Source: Coleophoma eucalyptorum
Lineage: Eukaryota; Ascomycota; Leotiomycetes; Helotiales; Dermateaceae
Assembly: GCA_026120035.1 (NCBI GenBank)
Contig: JALRME010000008.1
Span: 1,054,001 to 1,118,000, forward strand
Direction of reading: 5' to 3'
Length of the DNA: 64,000 nt
Shown: in pieces, positions 34,402 through 46,900 of the stretch
Layout: each line of letters begins with the position of its first letter
How positions within the stretch are numbered: the stretch's first letter is position 1
Made by a program: the position numbers and the translations under genes
The notes under the pieces: generated by a model
The model's input: the letters and a program-made list of their open reading frames with translations, nothing else
Database searches by the model: none
What the model was told of the DNA's origin: nothing

Positions 34402-36344
34402 TCATTCTGTTTTGTTGGGGAGAACATGCTCTTTACCAATAGAACCAGTTTCCAGATCCATTCCTTCTAAGAGCAGCTTCCGGTCTAATTCAGGTCCTGC
34501 TAACTCTTCAAATGCCATTTCTTTCTCTTCCTCCGCCATACTCCCCACAAAACTCAAGCCATAGTATACAACGCTACTTACAGTACAAGTTAAAACCCAA
34601 CCAATCTCATAAAGTCTGAGAGCTCCAGGAGCTAGGTTATAGCCCCATAGGGTTATGAATCCCGGAATTGGGATGACTACAGCTACGAGATAAGCGACAA
34701 TAGCGCGCCAGTGGATGCCGTAGTTGTACCAATATCTTCCAGTTTTACTGGAAGTAAATAGATCTTCTGTGTATACATTTCCCTTACGTACTACGAGGTA
34801 GTCTGTAAGGGAAATACCTACAAATGGGCCCAGGAAGATGGAATATCCACCGAGGAAGCGCAAGAACGAAGTAGGACTTGCTAGAATTTTCCATGGGAGG
34901 AAAACCAGACAGGCTGCATAAGACAAATACATGCCGCGGCGGATATTGATAAAGCGCGGAAAATATATCGAAAAGTCAGCTCCCCAGGGAATTATATTTA
35001 CACCCAGATTAGAGGCTGTCAGGGAGAATGCCCAGCCAATGGCGACGATCAAGATTCCAACCCGAGAGCCAGAATTCCAGTCACGAGTGAGTATGGCGTG
35101 GCAGAGATCCCAGGGATTCCAAATAGCTGTCTCTAGACCCCAGGCATTCTTCACCGCAGAAGTCCCAAAGATACCAAGAACAGCACAAGCCGTGTTACCG
35201 ATTGGAAGAGCTAGAAGCTGAGACCACATTGGAGCATTTCGACGCGCAGCATATCGTGCTAGATCTGGCTGATTAACAACATTAGATGCCGTCTTCCCCA
35301 CTATATAACCTTTCAGTTAGCAAGCTATAATAAGCAGGATAGAGCCCAAGCCCCGAAATTCTGGAAAATGAACCCATATCTGTAGCACTAGGGCTTGGAA
35401 GGCTTGTGGGTGGAGCAAGATATACATACTGGTGCTATTTATGCCCGAAAGCATTGCCCAGGCCAAGCTTGACCCACGTAAACTGACTCCATTAGAGATT
35501 ACCGGCCCACCGCCGTCTTTATTTTGCAGCATGCAGAAGATGAAGATGCCAATGACAATGGGTGGAAGGACAAATGACTTGATTGTGAACAAGATCTTAA
35601 CTTTGGGAACTGGGACCCAGAGAAGTGGGAGGGTGCAAAGCATATAGATGATCAACCCAATGAAGTTTTGGATGGTGATACTCGAGGATTTTGGGATAGG
35701 GTTATGCATCTTATAATACGAATCGCCGAAGATACATCGTAGTATAATTGCGACAAAGTACCCGGACTCGACGTTGTTCATGCCGATCCAGATTGTACCG
35801 ACCAATGTTCTCACAAACACAGGGAAGAAGCTTCCCCACATGCCCCAGGTTATTCGCGATGCGACGGGGAAGCCAAAGTGGTACACAGCACCTGATCTGG
35901 AATGCATCGCCATACCGATGGCTCCGAGCAGGTGTGAGATGAAGACACAGATAATAGCTGGATTGTCCACCCTCTGTTAGCACTCAAATCCCTGGCTCGA
36001 AACGTGAAGAATTCCACAATATGCGCTTAATTACCTTGCCAATAGTTCAGTCCGATCGCAATAAGTGAAGACCCGACAGTCCAGACACCACAGGAAAATC
36101 CATAACTCCACCAGAACATTGCATAATTTTTCCACGTCCAGGTCCAGTCTTCTGGAGGACTGAGATCAAGATCTTCGTTTTTCCATATGGTGCGCTCATC
36201 TTCTTGGCCTCGCAATGTTGCTGCCTTTTTCGTCTCAATAGCCCGTAGAAAGGCTTGTGGGCTGCTTACTGCTTCCCGTATGCCTTCTCCAATATGCTGA
36301 GCTTTCGCTTTGGCTTTGGCCGATCCTCCAGAGAATCGCAACAT
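34402..36344 (-). CDS. NCS1-family nucleobase-type permease (uracil/allantoin/thiamine class)
   Basis: Three exons on the minus strand: 36344-36035, 35957-35430 and 35300-34402, introns 77 and 129 bp, 578 aa. The second acceptor forms a split ATG. The hydrophilic N-terminus runs into about twelve membrane helices. Family motifs are clear: GSSLIAIGLNYWQ, SRSGAVYHFGFPVASRITWG, WIGMNNVESG, NQPDLARYA (the classic NCS1 motif) and FSIYFPRFINIRRG near the seventh to ninth helices. The relatives are proton symporters of the plasma membrane for uracil, allantoin, uridine or thiamine (Fur4/Dal4/Thi7 group). The exact substrate cannot be set from motifs. It is transcribed divergently from the 2OG dioxygenase gene, sharing a 537-bp promoter region rich in GATA sites. 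Confidence 0.92.
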
Positions 36345-36881
36345 GACGAGAAAAATTGGAAAGGCAATATGCTTACGGTGAGGAGGTCGCGTAAAGATTA
36401 AAGCTCATGACTGAGGAAACGTCGTAGTCTTATATCTCAAAGTTGTAATCCTTATCTAAAATAGTTTGTGGGGTGCAATGGGAAGAATTGATAATGCACC
36501 TACCAACCTATCTTTGGTAAATCATCGGGCCAAAATCTGTGGGATACATGCATCTAACGGCAAGATAACGGTAGAATATCAAGCACAGTACTATACCTTA
36601 ATTGGCCTAATAAAAAAGTTTTTCGCAATTGAAAAGTGGGAGGTAGTGTATTTTCCCTACCAACTAGGATCGAGTCAATGATAGCTGTACAGTAAACAGA
36701 GGTTATCTTATCGCTTCCCCGTCGGCCCTCCCCACGGCGGATATCGAGTATGACCAATTTTAGATATTACTGCGCTTAAATATTGACATGCATTCATGAG
36801 CGCAGGCAAGCTTTGATGCGAGTAAAGAATCTCCTTTTTACTTGTCTGCTCAAACTGTTTCTACCTACGAATGAATTGATC
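36345..36881. promoter_or_regulatory. Divergent promoter with seven GATA-factor (HGATAR) sites
   Basis: The 537-bp gap between the permease and dioxygenase start codons contains HGATAR on either strand at 36452-36457, 36489-36494, 36508-36513, 36563-36568, 36679-36684, 36703-36708 and 36708-36713. Random expectation is about 1.6 for equal base frequencies. In ascomycetes AreA/Nit2 binds such sites to switch on nitrogen-source genes under nitrogen limitation. Control by AreA is an inference. Confidence 0.5.
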
Positions 36882-38122
36882 ATGGCTCCTTCAGCAACTT
36901 TACCAGAGGAAGCGGAAGCAGAGATTGAATATGTCATCGTCCATGGTGGAAAAGGCACGCTTAAGCGTCCGATTCTGAAAGGGAAAGCAATGAAGCCTAC
37001 TTTTGAGGAGATCCCACAAGTTGATTTCGCCAAACTCAACTCTAATAATATTGAAGACAGACAGGCTATCGCCGCTAAAGTTAGGCAAGCTTTCAGCGAA
37101 GTCGGCTTTATGTATGCAGTCAATCACGGCATTTCAGAAGAATTACAGGCAGACGTATATCGAGTCATTAGAGAGTTTTTTGATCTACCTTTAGAAGAGA
37201 AACTGAAGGTAAGCCTGCATTAATGTGTTTGGAGGTTGATGGATGTTGACAGGACTTGGGTAGTGTCATATAAACAATTCAGATACAATTAAGGGCTATG
37301 AATCTCTGCTTGAAACAAAACTTGATCAGAAGACCCGCGGAGGTATGTCAAATTCTGATGGTATTTCGATCAAGACCTATAAGATTGACCCAAAATATGA
37401 TCATAGATCTCAAGGAGGCATTTTCTGTTGGACCCTCACCGTACGATCCCGAACAAAATCCGCCGCCAGATTTGGACCTCTCTAAGTTTCCCGAAAATGC
37501 AAATCAATGGCCTGAGCATCCCAAAGACTTTCGGAAAGTAATGTATCAATACCGTTCGGCTCTGCTTGAGTTCGGCATCAAGATGATGCGCATTATCGCG
37601 CTCGCTCTTGGGCAGGTAGAGACTTATTTTGACAATCTGACCGGATTGGACTTCGCAGAAACAAGGGCGCTACACTACCCATCACAAGATATCCCCGAAG
37701 ACGTAGGAATTGGAGCGCATGCAGACTATTCTTGGTTCACTCTAGTCAATCAGCTTTCCTCCACACCGGCACTCGAAGTTCTAAATCAAAATGGCCATTG
37801 GGTCAGCGCCCCCCCTATCCCGAACACTTTGGTCGTCAACGTTGGTGATTTCTTAGAGAGGGCATCTAACGACTATTTTGTAAGCACGGTACATCGTGTT
37901 GTTAATAAGACAGGAGAAGAGCGCTATTCGATTCCCTTCTTTTTCATGGGAAGCCCAGATTTTATGATACAAACTGTCCCGTCCTGCATCACAACCGATA
38001 GACCAGCGAGATATGAGCCCATCAACACAGCAGAATGGATTAGAGAACGGCTGCTGAGGGCGAGGTACAAGCATCCAGCTGGAATTGCAGCACGAGCTAA
38101 AGAAGCAGCCGAGGAGATGTGA
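36882..38122 (+). CDS. 2-oxoglutarate/Fe(II)-dependent dioxygenase, isopenicillin-N-synthase-like
   Basis: Three exons: 36882-37208, 37264-37342 and 37407-38122, introns 55 and 64 bp, 373 aa. The N-terminal DIOX_N part contains IPQVDFAKL and FSEVGFMYAVNHGI. The catalytic jelly roll has the iron triad HAD (His about 240, Asp about 242) and His about 298 in STVHRVV, and the 2-oxoglutarate-binding pair R-x-S in ERYSIPFF (about 308-310). Such enzymes hydroxylate or oxidise small molecules with O2 and 2-oxoglutarate. The neighbouring NCS1 permease and GATA sites make a nitrogen-rich, nucleobase-like substrate plausible, as for fungal thymine-7-hydroxylase, which belongs to this superfamily. The substrate is not proven. 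The start at 36882 is preferred over an in-frame ATG at 36783 because the family homology begins soon after it. Confidence 0.9.
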
Positions 38123-39186
38123 TTATTGTAACCCTAGTCATTTCCAGTTGTTTAATTGTAGTCAAATAAAATTATATCAATTTCAAAATTTTGCACTGAA
38201 AATCAACTGAAAAGCTGCATATCGTGATAGAAGTTATATTGATTATTGTTCCCATAGTAGAAGCCGCGAATTACGGACGGTAGCTCTTGTGCTATGTTAT
38301 TGTTGGTACGCGTTTACAACAGGCAGACCTCGTGATAGCATCATGGGATTTAATTACAGGGTATGCAGTATGTTGTAGGTGGTTGTTGATTCTCTCTATA
38401 TACGTGTATCGTAAATAGGGTACATCCTATCAACGAATGTGAGTACGTGATGATGTCACGTGCTAAGTATATGTCATTGCAATCCGACAGTTATTTTGTG
38501 CGTTTAAAAACTACACGTATCTCAAATCATTCCAATAAATTACTAAGCCGAAATCAGCATATTATTTAGCTAGATATAAATCGTAGCTAATCTAAAGAAT
38601 TTCTAAATTATATTTGAGTACTAGGGGTATTCAGAAAGAGAGGGAAGTTGCATTAGCTACCTTAGGCAGGTTTCTAAGCCTTTGAGTAAGATTGGTAAGT
38701 TAGGCTCTGGTGATCGAAAACAAGCCAATTTTGGCGTATGAGCGTCACCTAGGTATTCGAAATATTCAATCATGGATTACGGAAAGTTATAGTAATTTAT
38801 CGAATCAATTGAACATAGAGGCGGTGGAGTCATTAAAGAGATTATGATCATGTTGTATAGATGATAGTGATAGTAAGTACCAGACACAGCTAGTACTAAT
38901 TGGGAGTAGTTGCACATGACTTAAATCATGCAATGCATGCCACAAATGCCCGGTTGTAACCCTGCGACATGTTTCCCTTCAATTAAGGCACTTATCGAAG
39001 ATAGTTCTAAATACCGAGACTTTGAGCGCGCCCTCAACCATAGTGCTGAGTGCGTTTCACACAGGCTGCCTCTTTCTCACGTGAAATGTTAAACTATTTA
39101 TGCCTAAGGCCGCACATATTGGCTGGTTGGTTAATGCGCTTGCTCACCGGAACCTTAATTAATGGAAAGAAAAACTTACATACAGA
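38123..39186. other. Intergenic region, AT-rich
   Basis: About 1.06 kb between the dioxygenase and the regulator gene. No ORF or repeat of note. It presumably includes the promoter of the Zn2Cys6 gene. A CACGTGAAATG stretch lies near 39079. Confidence 0.4.
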
Positions 39187-41412
39187 ATGGACGCAAATAA
39201 TTTAGACAAGGCTCACTTAGCCCGCACTGCTACTGGTCGTACTCGTCCATGCGACGCGTGTAGGAAGCGTAAATCTCGATGTGTCCTCAAGGAAAATCAA
39301 CATGTTTGTGTCCTCTGCCAATTTCATGAAGACGAGTGTACATTTCTTGGAACTCCTGCAAGACAGTCTCATAAACGTGCGGCACATGTTGCATTGGCTT
39401 CACAAAAGCTCAATAAACGGTCAAGGTCAGTAAGAAGCCAAGCTAGTCCAATACTCGTAAGGCTGACTAATACAGACTGAGCGCATCGTCCGCCGAGAGG
39501 GATATATCCATCCGGACGACATCACCTGTTGGGAACTATGACGCGTTTCCTGGGCCATCATTACTCAAAGGGAGTCTTGGTCTGCAGCAGCATCGGTATT
39601 CTAGCCTTATTGGTCGATCGGATGAGATAGATTCTCAGTCACTAGAATTTTGTGGCCTTAATGATAAGGACGAATATGCTTTCCCAAATGGCATGACTAT
39701 CCGCAAGATATCAGACGATGTCAGTTTTGTTTTAAAGTCATATAGACATGCTTCGGTCCGTGCGGAAGAGATAGAGCAAGCAGATGCTATTGAGAAGCTT
39801 GTTGCACCTCATGGACATAAGCTTGTGGATTTGTATTTCAGAATTGTGCATCCTGCATTTCCGATACTTCACAAAGAGTAGGTTAAACTGAAGCTGGCGG
39901 TATTGCTGTCGATCATCTTTCGACAATCAAAAGCTGACTTTGTAAGGACTTGGCTAGAGCAATACGCTCGCACACACCGAGAAATAGAACCTTCATTACT
40001 TGCAGGCGTATATCTGCTTGCTCTCAACTGGTGGTCTTATGATCGGGACTTATCAGTGCATGAGAAACCTGACGGTGATGCTTTAGAGAATCTAGCAAGA
40101 CTTAATCTCCAGCATGTGATATGTCGACCAAAACTATCAACGCTCCAAGCTGGCCTGCTCTTGATGCAGATTCGCTCGCCATGGGATGGCGCGTGGGCAT
40201 TAAGCTCCCAGCTAGTTGCAGTTGCACAAGAGCTTGGGGTGCACCTTGATTGCTGCGATTGGAAAATTCCTGAATGGGAGAAGGGTCTACGACGAAGACT
40301 GACATGGAGTATATATATACTCGACAAAACGTAAGTCCACCATTATCATTGAACGCGCCTCTTAACTGTTATTAGAACGGCATTAACACACGGCCGTCCA
40401 TCGCACATTGTCGACGATGATTGGGAAGTACAGAACTTGACAGACGATGACTTCCCAAGGGAGCCTATAGATGAAAATAAATCAGAAGCCAGCGCGGATA
40501 TGGATTCTGGACGTACATCTTTCCAAAAACTAGCTGTCCTCAGCACAATTGTCAGCGAAGTCTTACGCACCTTTTAGTAAGTTACGAAAACCCACACGCT
40601 TGATGGTATAAATACTTACATATATATTAAGCTCCACGAAAGGGGCCAAAAGTATGAACAATATCGACCAAGTTCTTGAAAAAGCGAAACCGATCCAGAT
40701 TGTTCTAAGAGACTGGTATCGTAGCATTCCCAAAATGCTACATGTAGACCCTGTCAAGCGGCGACTACTCTCATCAATTAGTTCCTTGCATTTAGCATAT
40801 TTTGCGGCTGAGATTACCCTTCATCGGGCTATAATCTTGTCATTATCACAAAAGCATTGCGATGTAAATGTCATAGATATCTGCCGTATTGCAGCACGGA
40901 CGAGAGTGATAGCAGCAATTGAATTTGTCAAGGGTCTTACAGTGGAAAACCTCCAAGCGTTTTGGTATTTTTGTGAGTGCACACAGATTTCAGATGTAAA
41001 ACTGTTCAGAATTTAACCTCCAGTTCTAGCATCAGGGATGAATTTTGTATATATCGGCAGTTTCACATCGCTGATGTTCTTATCGTCGAAGTCGTTAGAG
41101 GAAGCTACGTTTTATAAGCAGTTGCTTGACGAGTATCGGTGGACCTTACGTATCATGAGCCGCAACGTTTACTCCATTGAGTTTGCCGTCAGGCGTCTTG
41201 ACGTACTGCTATCTCATTTGGACGAGGTATCCCCTGAAGATCTAGCAGCGCATCGAAATATAACAGAAATCAACTCTTCGTTATCCCAGGACTCATGTAC
41301 TACCATAGATCAACAAATTGGTTTTCATGACGCGGAAATTTCTGCTAATTCCGAAGCAAGCCAACAGGGTCATGCATTGTCAGTAGGACTTAATCTTCCA
41401 TTCAGCTCTTGA
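39187..41412 (+). CDS. Zn2Cys6 transcription factor with fungal-specific regulatory domain
   Basis: Six exons: 39187-39425, 39476-39877, 39947-40330, 40376-40576, 40632-40972 and 41024-41412, introns 45-69 bp with consistent phases, 651 aa. The zinc cluster is C-x2-C-x6-C-x8-C-x2-C-x6-C (Cys 22, 25, 32, 41, 44, 51) with the basic run RKRKSR. A linker with a SLGLQQHRYSSLIG block follows. The regulatory domain then begins with YFRIVHPAFPILHKE and continues through LLAGVYLLALNWWSYD, the helix patch around WSIYILDKT, and WYFLASGMNFVYIGSF near the end. It should bind DNA in the nucleus and act as a pathway-specific activator. Its position 1.06 kb downstream of the dioxygenase and 0.7 kb upstream of the MDR gene, all on the same strand, suggests these genes as targets. 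Confidence 0.9.
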
Positions 41413-42127
41413 ATTTCGAGCGAGTATCTGGATTGCAACTTTGTATGATTCCCTGGAATTAAATAACAATATATCATGAACAACCCAAACAATGTCTTAT
41501 CAACCCCGATGAGTTCATTATAAGGAACCCGCCAACATTTGCTGCATGATATAGCGTAGAATCGGGTGGCGAGCCCCTGGCTTATTTGTATTGGTTTCAG
41601 ACCCAGCAGCTTGAAGATTGGTGCCATTAGCAATGGTTTAGTCGCCAACTGCCCCGTGTGTCGTATTTTCTCGGGCACGTCTACTTTAGGAGGCACGGGT
41701 TTCAAGACATTCTTGGAGATAACTCTTTGTGGGAATTCTGGACAGCGGATTTAAGTCGGAAATATCGCTATGATGAAACCATGGACTTGTGGTGAGTTGC
41801 TCACGTCCCTCAAGTTCGGAGATAAGTAGGCAAAGTAACACCAAGCGCTACTAAAATATCACCACCACTCATACCAACGCTGATGGCGCGGGTTTGTCGG
41901 CCGCAATGGATTCATTAGTTGCTAAGTAGGTTAAACCCGCTACCTCCGTCGAGTCTCAATTCTGTGTTGATCAAATTTGATTGATCATAGCTCAGATAAG
42001 GGAGTAGTTGAAGGAATAAATAGTATCACCAACAATACATCGGACGTGAACTCAAAGCAGAATCATTTCCCGGGTTATTTTTTATCAAACTTTCACTTAC
42101 GGCAGATCTAAGATTAATTCATGCAAT
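41413..42127. other. Intergenic region with a possible coding relic
   Basis: About 700 bp. On the plus strand a frame reads GHVYFRRHGFQDILGDNSLW (about 41675-41735), preceded by two stops. On the minus strand a 111-codon ORF (41370-41705) overlaps the regulator's 3' end. Neither was recognised and neither has gene structure. The rest presumably includes the MDR gene promoter. Confidence 0.35.
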
Positions 42128-43240
42128 ATGGCTTTACAACGAGCACTAGTACTGCACTCGATGAGCAAGCCTCTGTCCTTAGAGACCGTCCCAAAACCAA
42201 CTGCTCGGGCGGGCGAGGCTGTTGTCCGCATTTTAGCACTTTCAATAGTCCCATATATGAGAGAAATAGTCAATGGTACCCGGCCATATCCGCTCTCTTT
42301 GCCAATGATACCTGGCGGGTCAGCGATCGGACGCATTGAAGAAATTGGCCCAGATGGGGTAAGCCTCACCAAAGGCCAGGTTGTTTTCTGCGATGTTATC
42401 CTGAGAGGTCGTGACGACCCATCTGTTTCCATTCTTCTTGGAATCCACGGTGGTGGGTATCCTGCAGCGCAAAAGTTGATGGAGGGCGAATGGCGAAACG
42501 GTACATATGCAGAATACGCCAAATTCCCTCTCGAGAATCTATATCCTATCAACGAGGACATAATTGAGAAACAAGGGCTTACCTTGGACGATCTATGTGC
42601 CTTTCCTGCCTGCGCGGTCCCTTTTGGCGGCTTCAAGGAGGTAGGGGTGCAGGCAGGTGACTCGGTCATTGTGGCCCCTGCAACAGGCTATTATGGCGGT
42701 GCCGCAGTTAATGTGGCACTTGCAATGGGAGCCTCTGTGATTGCGGCAGGCCGAAATAAGGCTGCTTTGGATGCATTGCTTACCACTCATCGCGCCACTG
42801 GCAGATTCAAGACTGTCTTGTTAACAGGGGACACTGAAAGGGATACCGAAGCACTGAGAAAAGCATCAGTAAATCCAAAAGGTGCAGACACGTACATGGA
42901 CCTGTCGCCTCCTCAAGCTAGCAATAGCACTCACATCCAGGCCGCTCTTGGAGCATTACGAGTGAAAGGAAATTGCGTCTTGATGGGTGGTATTGCGGGA
43001 CAAATAGCACTCTCATATTCACAAATCATGTTCAAGAGCCTACGCATACAGGGTAGATTTATGTACGACAGGGAGCATGTGATTGAGCTGATCAAGTATC
43101 TTGAAAGTGGAATCATGAAGCTTGGAGCAGCAGCTGGCGTCACAAATCATCAGACGTATGGTTTAGATTTGGCCGAGGAGGCACTAGATGCTGCTACGAA
43201 AACAAAAGGTTGGGGAAGTCTTGTTCTATTAAAGCCTTGA
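42128..43240 (+). CDS. Zinc-independent MDR oxidoreductase (quinone reductase-like)
   Basis: A single exon of 370 aa. The N-terminal GroES-like domain contains PTARAGEAVVRILALSI and a PMIPGGSAIGRI strand. The Rossmann domain shows the nucleotide-binding signature in VIVAPATGYYGGAAVNVALA (about 177-196), followed by GASVIAAGRN. The Cys/His ligands of the catalytic zinc in alcohol dehydrogenases are absent, so it should be an NAD(P)H-dependent quinone or enoyl reductase or an alcohol/aldehyde oxidoreductase of the zinc-independent branch. It lies downstream of the Zn2Cys6 gene and could process a product of the dioxygenase. That link is inference from position only. Confidence 0.88.
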   Translation: MALQRALVLHSMSKPLSLETVPKPTARAGEAVVRILALSIVPYMREIVNGTRPYPLSLPMIPGGSAIGRIEEIGPDGVSLTKGQVVFCDVILRGRDDPSVSILLGIHGGGYPAAQKLMEGEWRNGTYAEYAKFPLENLYPINEDIIEKQGLTLDDLCAFPACAVPFGGFKEVGVQAGDSVIVAPATGYYGGAAVNVALAMGASVIAAGRNKAALDALLTTHRATGRFKTVLLTGDTERDTEALRKASVNPKGADTYMDLSPPQASNSTHIQAALGALRVKGNCVLMGGIAGQIALSYSQIMFKSLRIQGRFMYDREHVIELIKYLESGIMKLGAAAGVTNHQTYGLDLAEEALDAATKTKGWGSLVLLKP

Positions 43241-43985
43241 TGCTTGGGACGCGTACAGTAGAGATTATCATAACTGATATAAGTCTCTCTATCTTTCAGG
43301 CTTCGTTCAAAAACAAAGTTCTGAATTCATAGTCCATTCTTTCCTAGCCTTGCTGTATTGTTATCTGATAGCTTGTCGCTCATGGGCTAGGACATCCCAC
43401 AGTTGAAAAGGAAGATTCTTTACTATGTTGATATATAATACGAGGAACAAGGGGAAGAAGAATTTGTGTTTTTTTTAAAAGATATTAAGGATAACGAAAT
43501 TGACTTTCTGCACGTCTCAATGGCAGTACTATTGTACGGTAGGAATAACCTGTCATAGGAGCTAAGCGACGAAATATAAGGCAACTGTCACAAATTTCAT
43601 ACGCAGTCCCTTGTTTTGATAATTGGTTATATAGATATAAGACGGGCTTTTAGAATGTTAGAGTAGGTTGCTAAGAAGCTACCACCAAAAGTAGGGGTTT
43701 GTTTGAATTTATGTCTAACGGGGACCGGCATGCGGCATATACCTATCGCCAGAGAACTTCTCAATCGCTATAGACGGTCTCTAAATGTCGACTTATCAAG
43801 GTCTCTTTATAATGACGAAATTCAGGACTCTGTTGATTAAATTTTCAGAATCCTCGCTCTTATCAAGAAGAAATGATGAATACCTTCTTGCCGGATTCTA
43901 TCCCGATACATGGAGTTGGCAGCAGGAAATGAGGGAAAACGTTGGTTTACCAGTTCCAGTAGGATACAGCGGTTATAACGACACA
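43241..43985. other. Intergenic region between convergent genes
   Basis: About 745 bp between the 3' ends of the MDR gene and the NRPS-like gene. No supported gene. An ORF at 43785-44057 runs into the NRPS-like gene in antisense and is a shadow. Confidence 0.45.
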
Positions 43986-46900
43986 TTAGTACTTGCTTTG
44001 CATGATAACCCATTCTTCGACCCATTTGCGCATCCATTCGACCTTAACAGGTTCTAAATTGCGCATCGCCAAGCTCGACTCAAATCCATGCTCGATTGCC
44101 ATAGACCGAGCTGGAACTTTGTTAGTATCTATGTCTGTCTCCCACAAATCACCGAAGAAATCGAGCAGTTTAACAGCCGGGTTCTTGGTCATCACCTCGT
44201 TGGTATCCGTATCATTGCTGGCTCGCAGAGAGGTTAACCAAGTTGCTGGTGAGACTATTTGGAGCTGTGTTGCGGCATTCTCGATAATAGCTGGTATTAA
44301 TGTACGCCACGAGGTGAGATATGGATTGCGCAGATTGAAGACTGTTGTGGCACCAGCTGTCTGTCCTGATATCATCTTTGTTGTGTTTGTGATTGCAAGG
44401 TCTGTTAGTATGTCTGCAAGCAAATCGACGGGCACAAAATCGACATCGTTAAAACGTGGGCCCAAACTACCAGGCACCTGGCCGAGGTGCAGTGAACTGA
44501 GTACCATACTGGGGAACCACTCTCGGGGATTCCACAGGCCATGTTGGAGCACAGGACCGGCGACCTGGCCGACACGGATAATAGTTGTGGGAACGATGTT
44601 TCCAAGATGTTGGGTTGCGGTGTCAATAAGTAGCTCAGCGAGGAATTTGGCTTGCCCGTAGCCAAAGGCTGCGGGGGTTTCGAGGCTTTGGAGGATCTCT
44701 TCGGGAGCTGGGCCTGCGGTGTATCCTTCCACGGCGGCGACGGAAGAGATAAAGACAAATGCAACCGCCGGAGAAGCAGCGGAGGCAGCTAGGGACAGCA
44801 AGTTTAGTAGCCCAGAAAGTTGTGGACGAAATGCGAGCAGAGGCAGATTGAAGTTGACAGGCCATGCGGCGTGGACAATGAGTCCAATCTGTGTACGCAG
44901 CAATTCGTAAACGGAATCATTTAGACCAAGTGAAGGTGACTGGAGATCAGTTTTGATAAAAGTTACACGGTCATCAAGCCCAGTTGTTGCGAGTCCAGCG
45001 GCGGTGAAGTTTTTGTATTGTATTGCTCGCCCACCATCTTCTCCACGATTGAGACAAAATACATGTCCAATTCTGTCGCGGTCAAGCAAGGACCGCAACA
45101 AATGTGTACCAACAGTGCCAGTAGAACCTGTCAAAAGAACATTAACTGATCTTGGTGCTTGGTTAGGGGATATGGCTGACTTTTTAGGAACCGGAATCTG
45201 TTGAATAAGTCCGTTGTAGGTGGTGAGTAAAGATTCCATAGCCTCGCGCTCATTTTTTCCGTCTTCATTTCTCGTGAGAATAGCCAATGCCAACTGTGAG
45301 ACCGAAGGCTTTCGATATATGGTAGAAAGAGCAAAGCCGGAATGGTGAAAGCTGTGTCGAAGTGCACGCGTGAGCTGAAGCCCCTGCAACGAATCCATAC
45401 CGTGGTCAAAAAGGTTGTCTGCGTCGTCGAAACTCGACCAGCCTGTTATAGTACGGATTTGTTGTCGCACAAGATGAGTTATTCCTTCGAGACCTGTGGG
45501 AGTGAGATACAGCGCCGTCTCACTAGCCAAGCTGTCGTCTTCGTTCGAAACCATCTCTGCGTTGGTATAAAGCTTCTCTATTTCCTCAGTATATTGGCTA
45601 ATACTGGGACCTCGCATAAAGGTGCCCTTGCCCGCACGAATGAGCCGACGGTCTGCTGGAATGATGAGAATAAAGGATTTCTCTATACGTGCATGAGCAG
45701 GGGCACTGCGATTGCTCTCCTCAACACTCGGCCAAATACGCTCGATCAGTGTAGCTTGCTCCATTGTTGAGAGAGATTTTTCTGAAGCTGGCTCAATTAA
45801 CAGTGCAGCTTGAAATCGCTGGGCACCGATCACAAGGGCACCGCTCACTTCCGGATTACGAGCCATGATGTGTTGTTCCATCGAGATGGGATTCGTCTTT
45901 TCACCATTGAGAAAAACGATAATGTCATCAGCGCGAGCACGCCAGCACCAGATATCCGGAATACTGGAATGCGGTTCAAACAAATCTTTGGTACGGTATT
46001 CCTTCTCGAGCTGATCTAATCCCGGAACTGAGAAACATGGCTGCATGTCGGTCAGAGCCTTCTCACGCCGGACTACCAGCTCATAAACACCATCGGTTAC
46101 CTCGTCGAAGACAGCGCCTACACACGGGTGAAAACGGATGTAGCGCCACAGATCCCGAGCTGATGCGTCAGTAGGATGCAGCTCTTTGGGAATTAGTTGC
46201 GGGACAATGCCCGTCTCGGTAGCGCCCCACAGACAACGCAGGTACATCTTGGCAGCAATACGATCACCAATGGCTTGGGGTAGGTCACCACCAATATAAA
46301 GAATCGTTTCGAGGTGGGCAGCACAGTAGTCAAGCAACTCCTGGTTCTGTAACAACTCCCATCAGCCAAGGAATAGAACGAAGTAGAACTAGAAAATACC
46401 TGCGCCAGCTCGGCCACTACTGAGGGTATAAGTATTGCTACATCAGCCGGAGTCTGCTTAAGAGCATTTACGACGCCTTCAGCGGTAGGAATTGCCGCTG
46501 CTACTGGCGCAATCACAGTATTTCCAAAAGGAATAGCACCGACTAGAAGTTGGCCAAGAAGTGCTCCCTACAAAAAGGTATTAGTTTCGGTCTTCCATGG
46601 GGCTGGAACTTACGCACATGAAATGGTGGTAGTGTGACTATCACTCGTTTGCCATTTAGTAAACTTCCCTCAACAGAAGGAGTTCCGTCAGGTATCTCAA
46701 CGCTCTTGGAATTCAGAACCTGTGTGCAGGTTTCATGGGTCCAGACAATAGGCTTGGGTAACCCCGTGGTCCCAGATGTATGCCTGATAGATATAAATCA
46801 GCCATAAATAAAACCAAAGGATATGCAGAGCTTACATAACAACCATAGGTATCCTACGTAGTTCTTCAAAGGTTTTGTTCAATAGGTAAGGCGGGTATTG

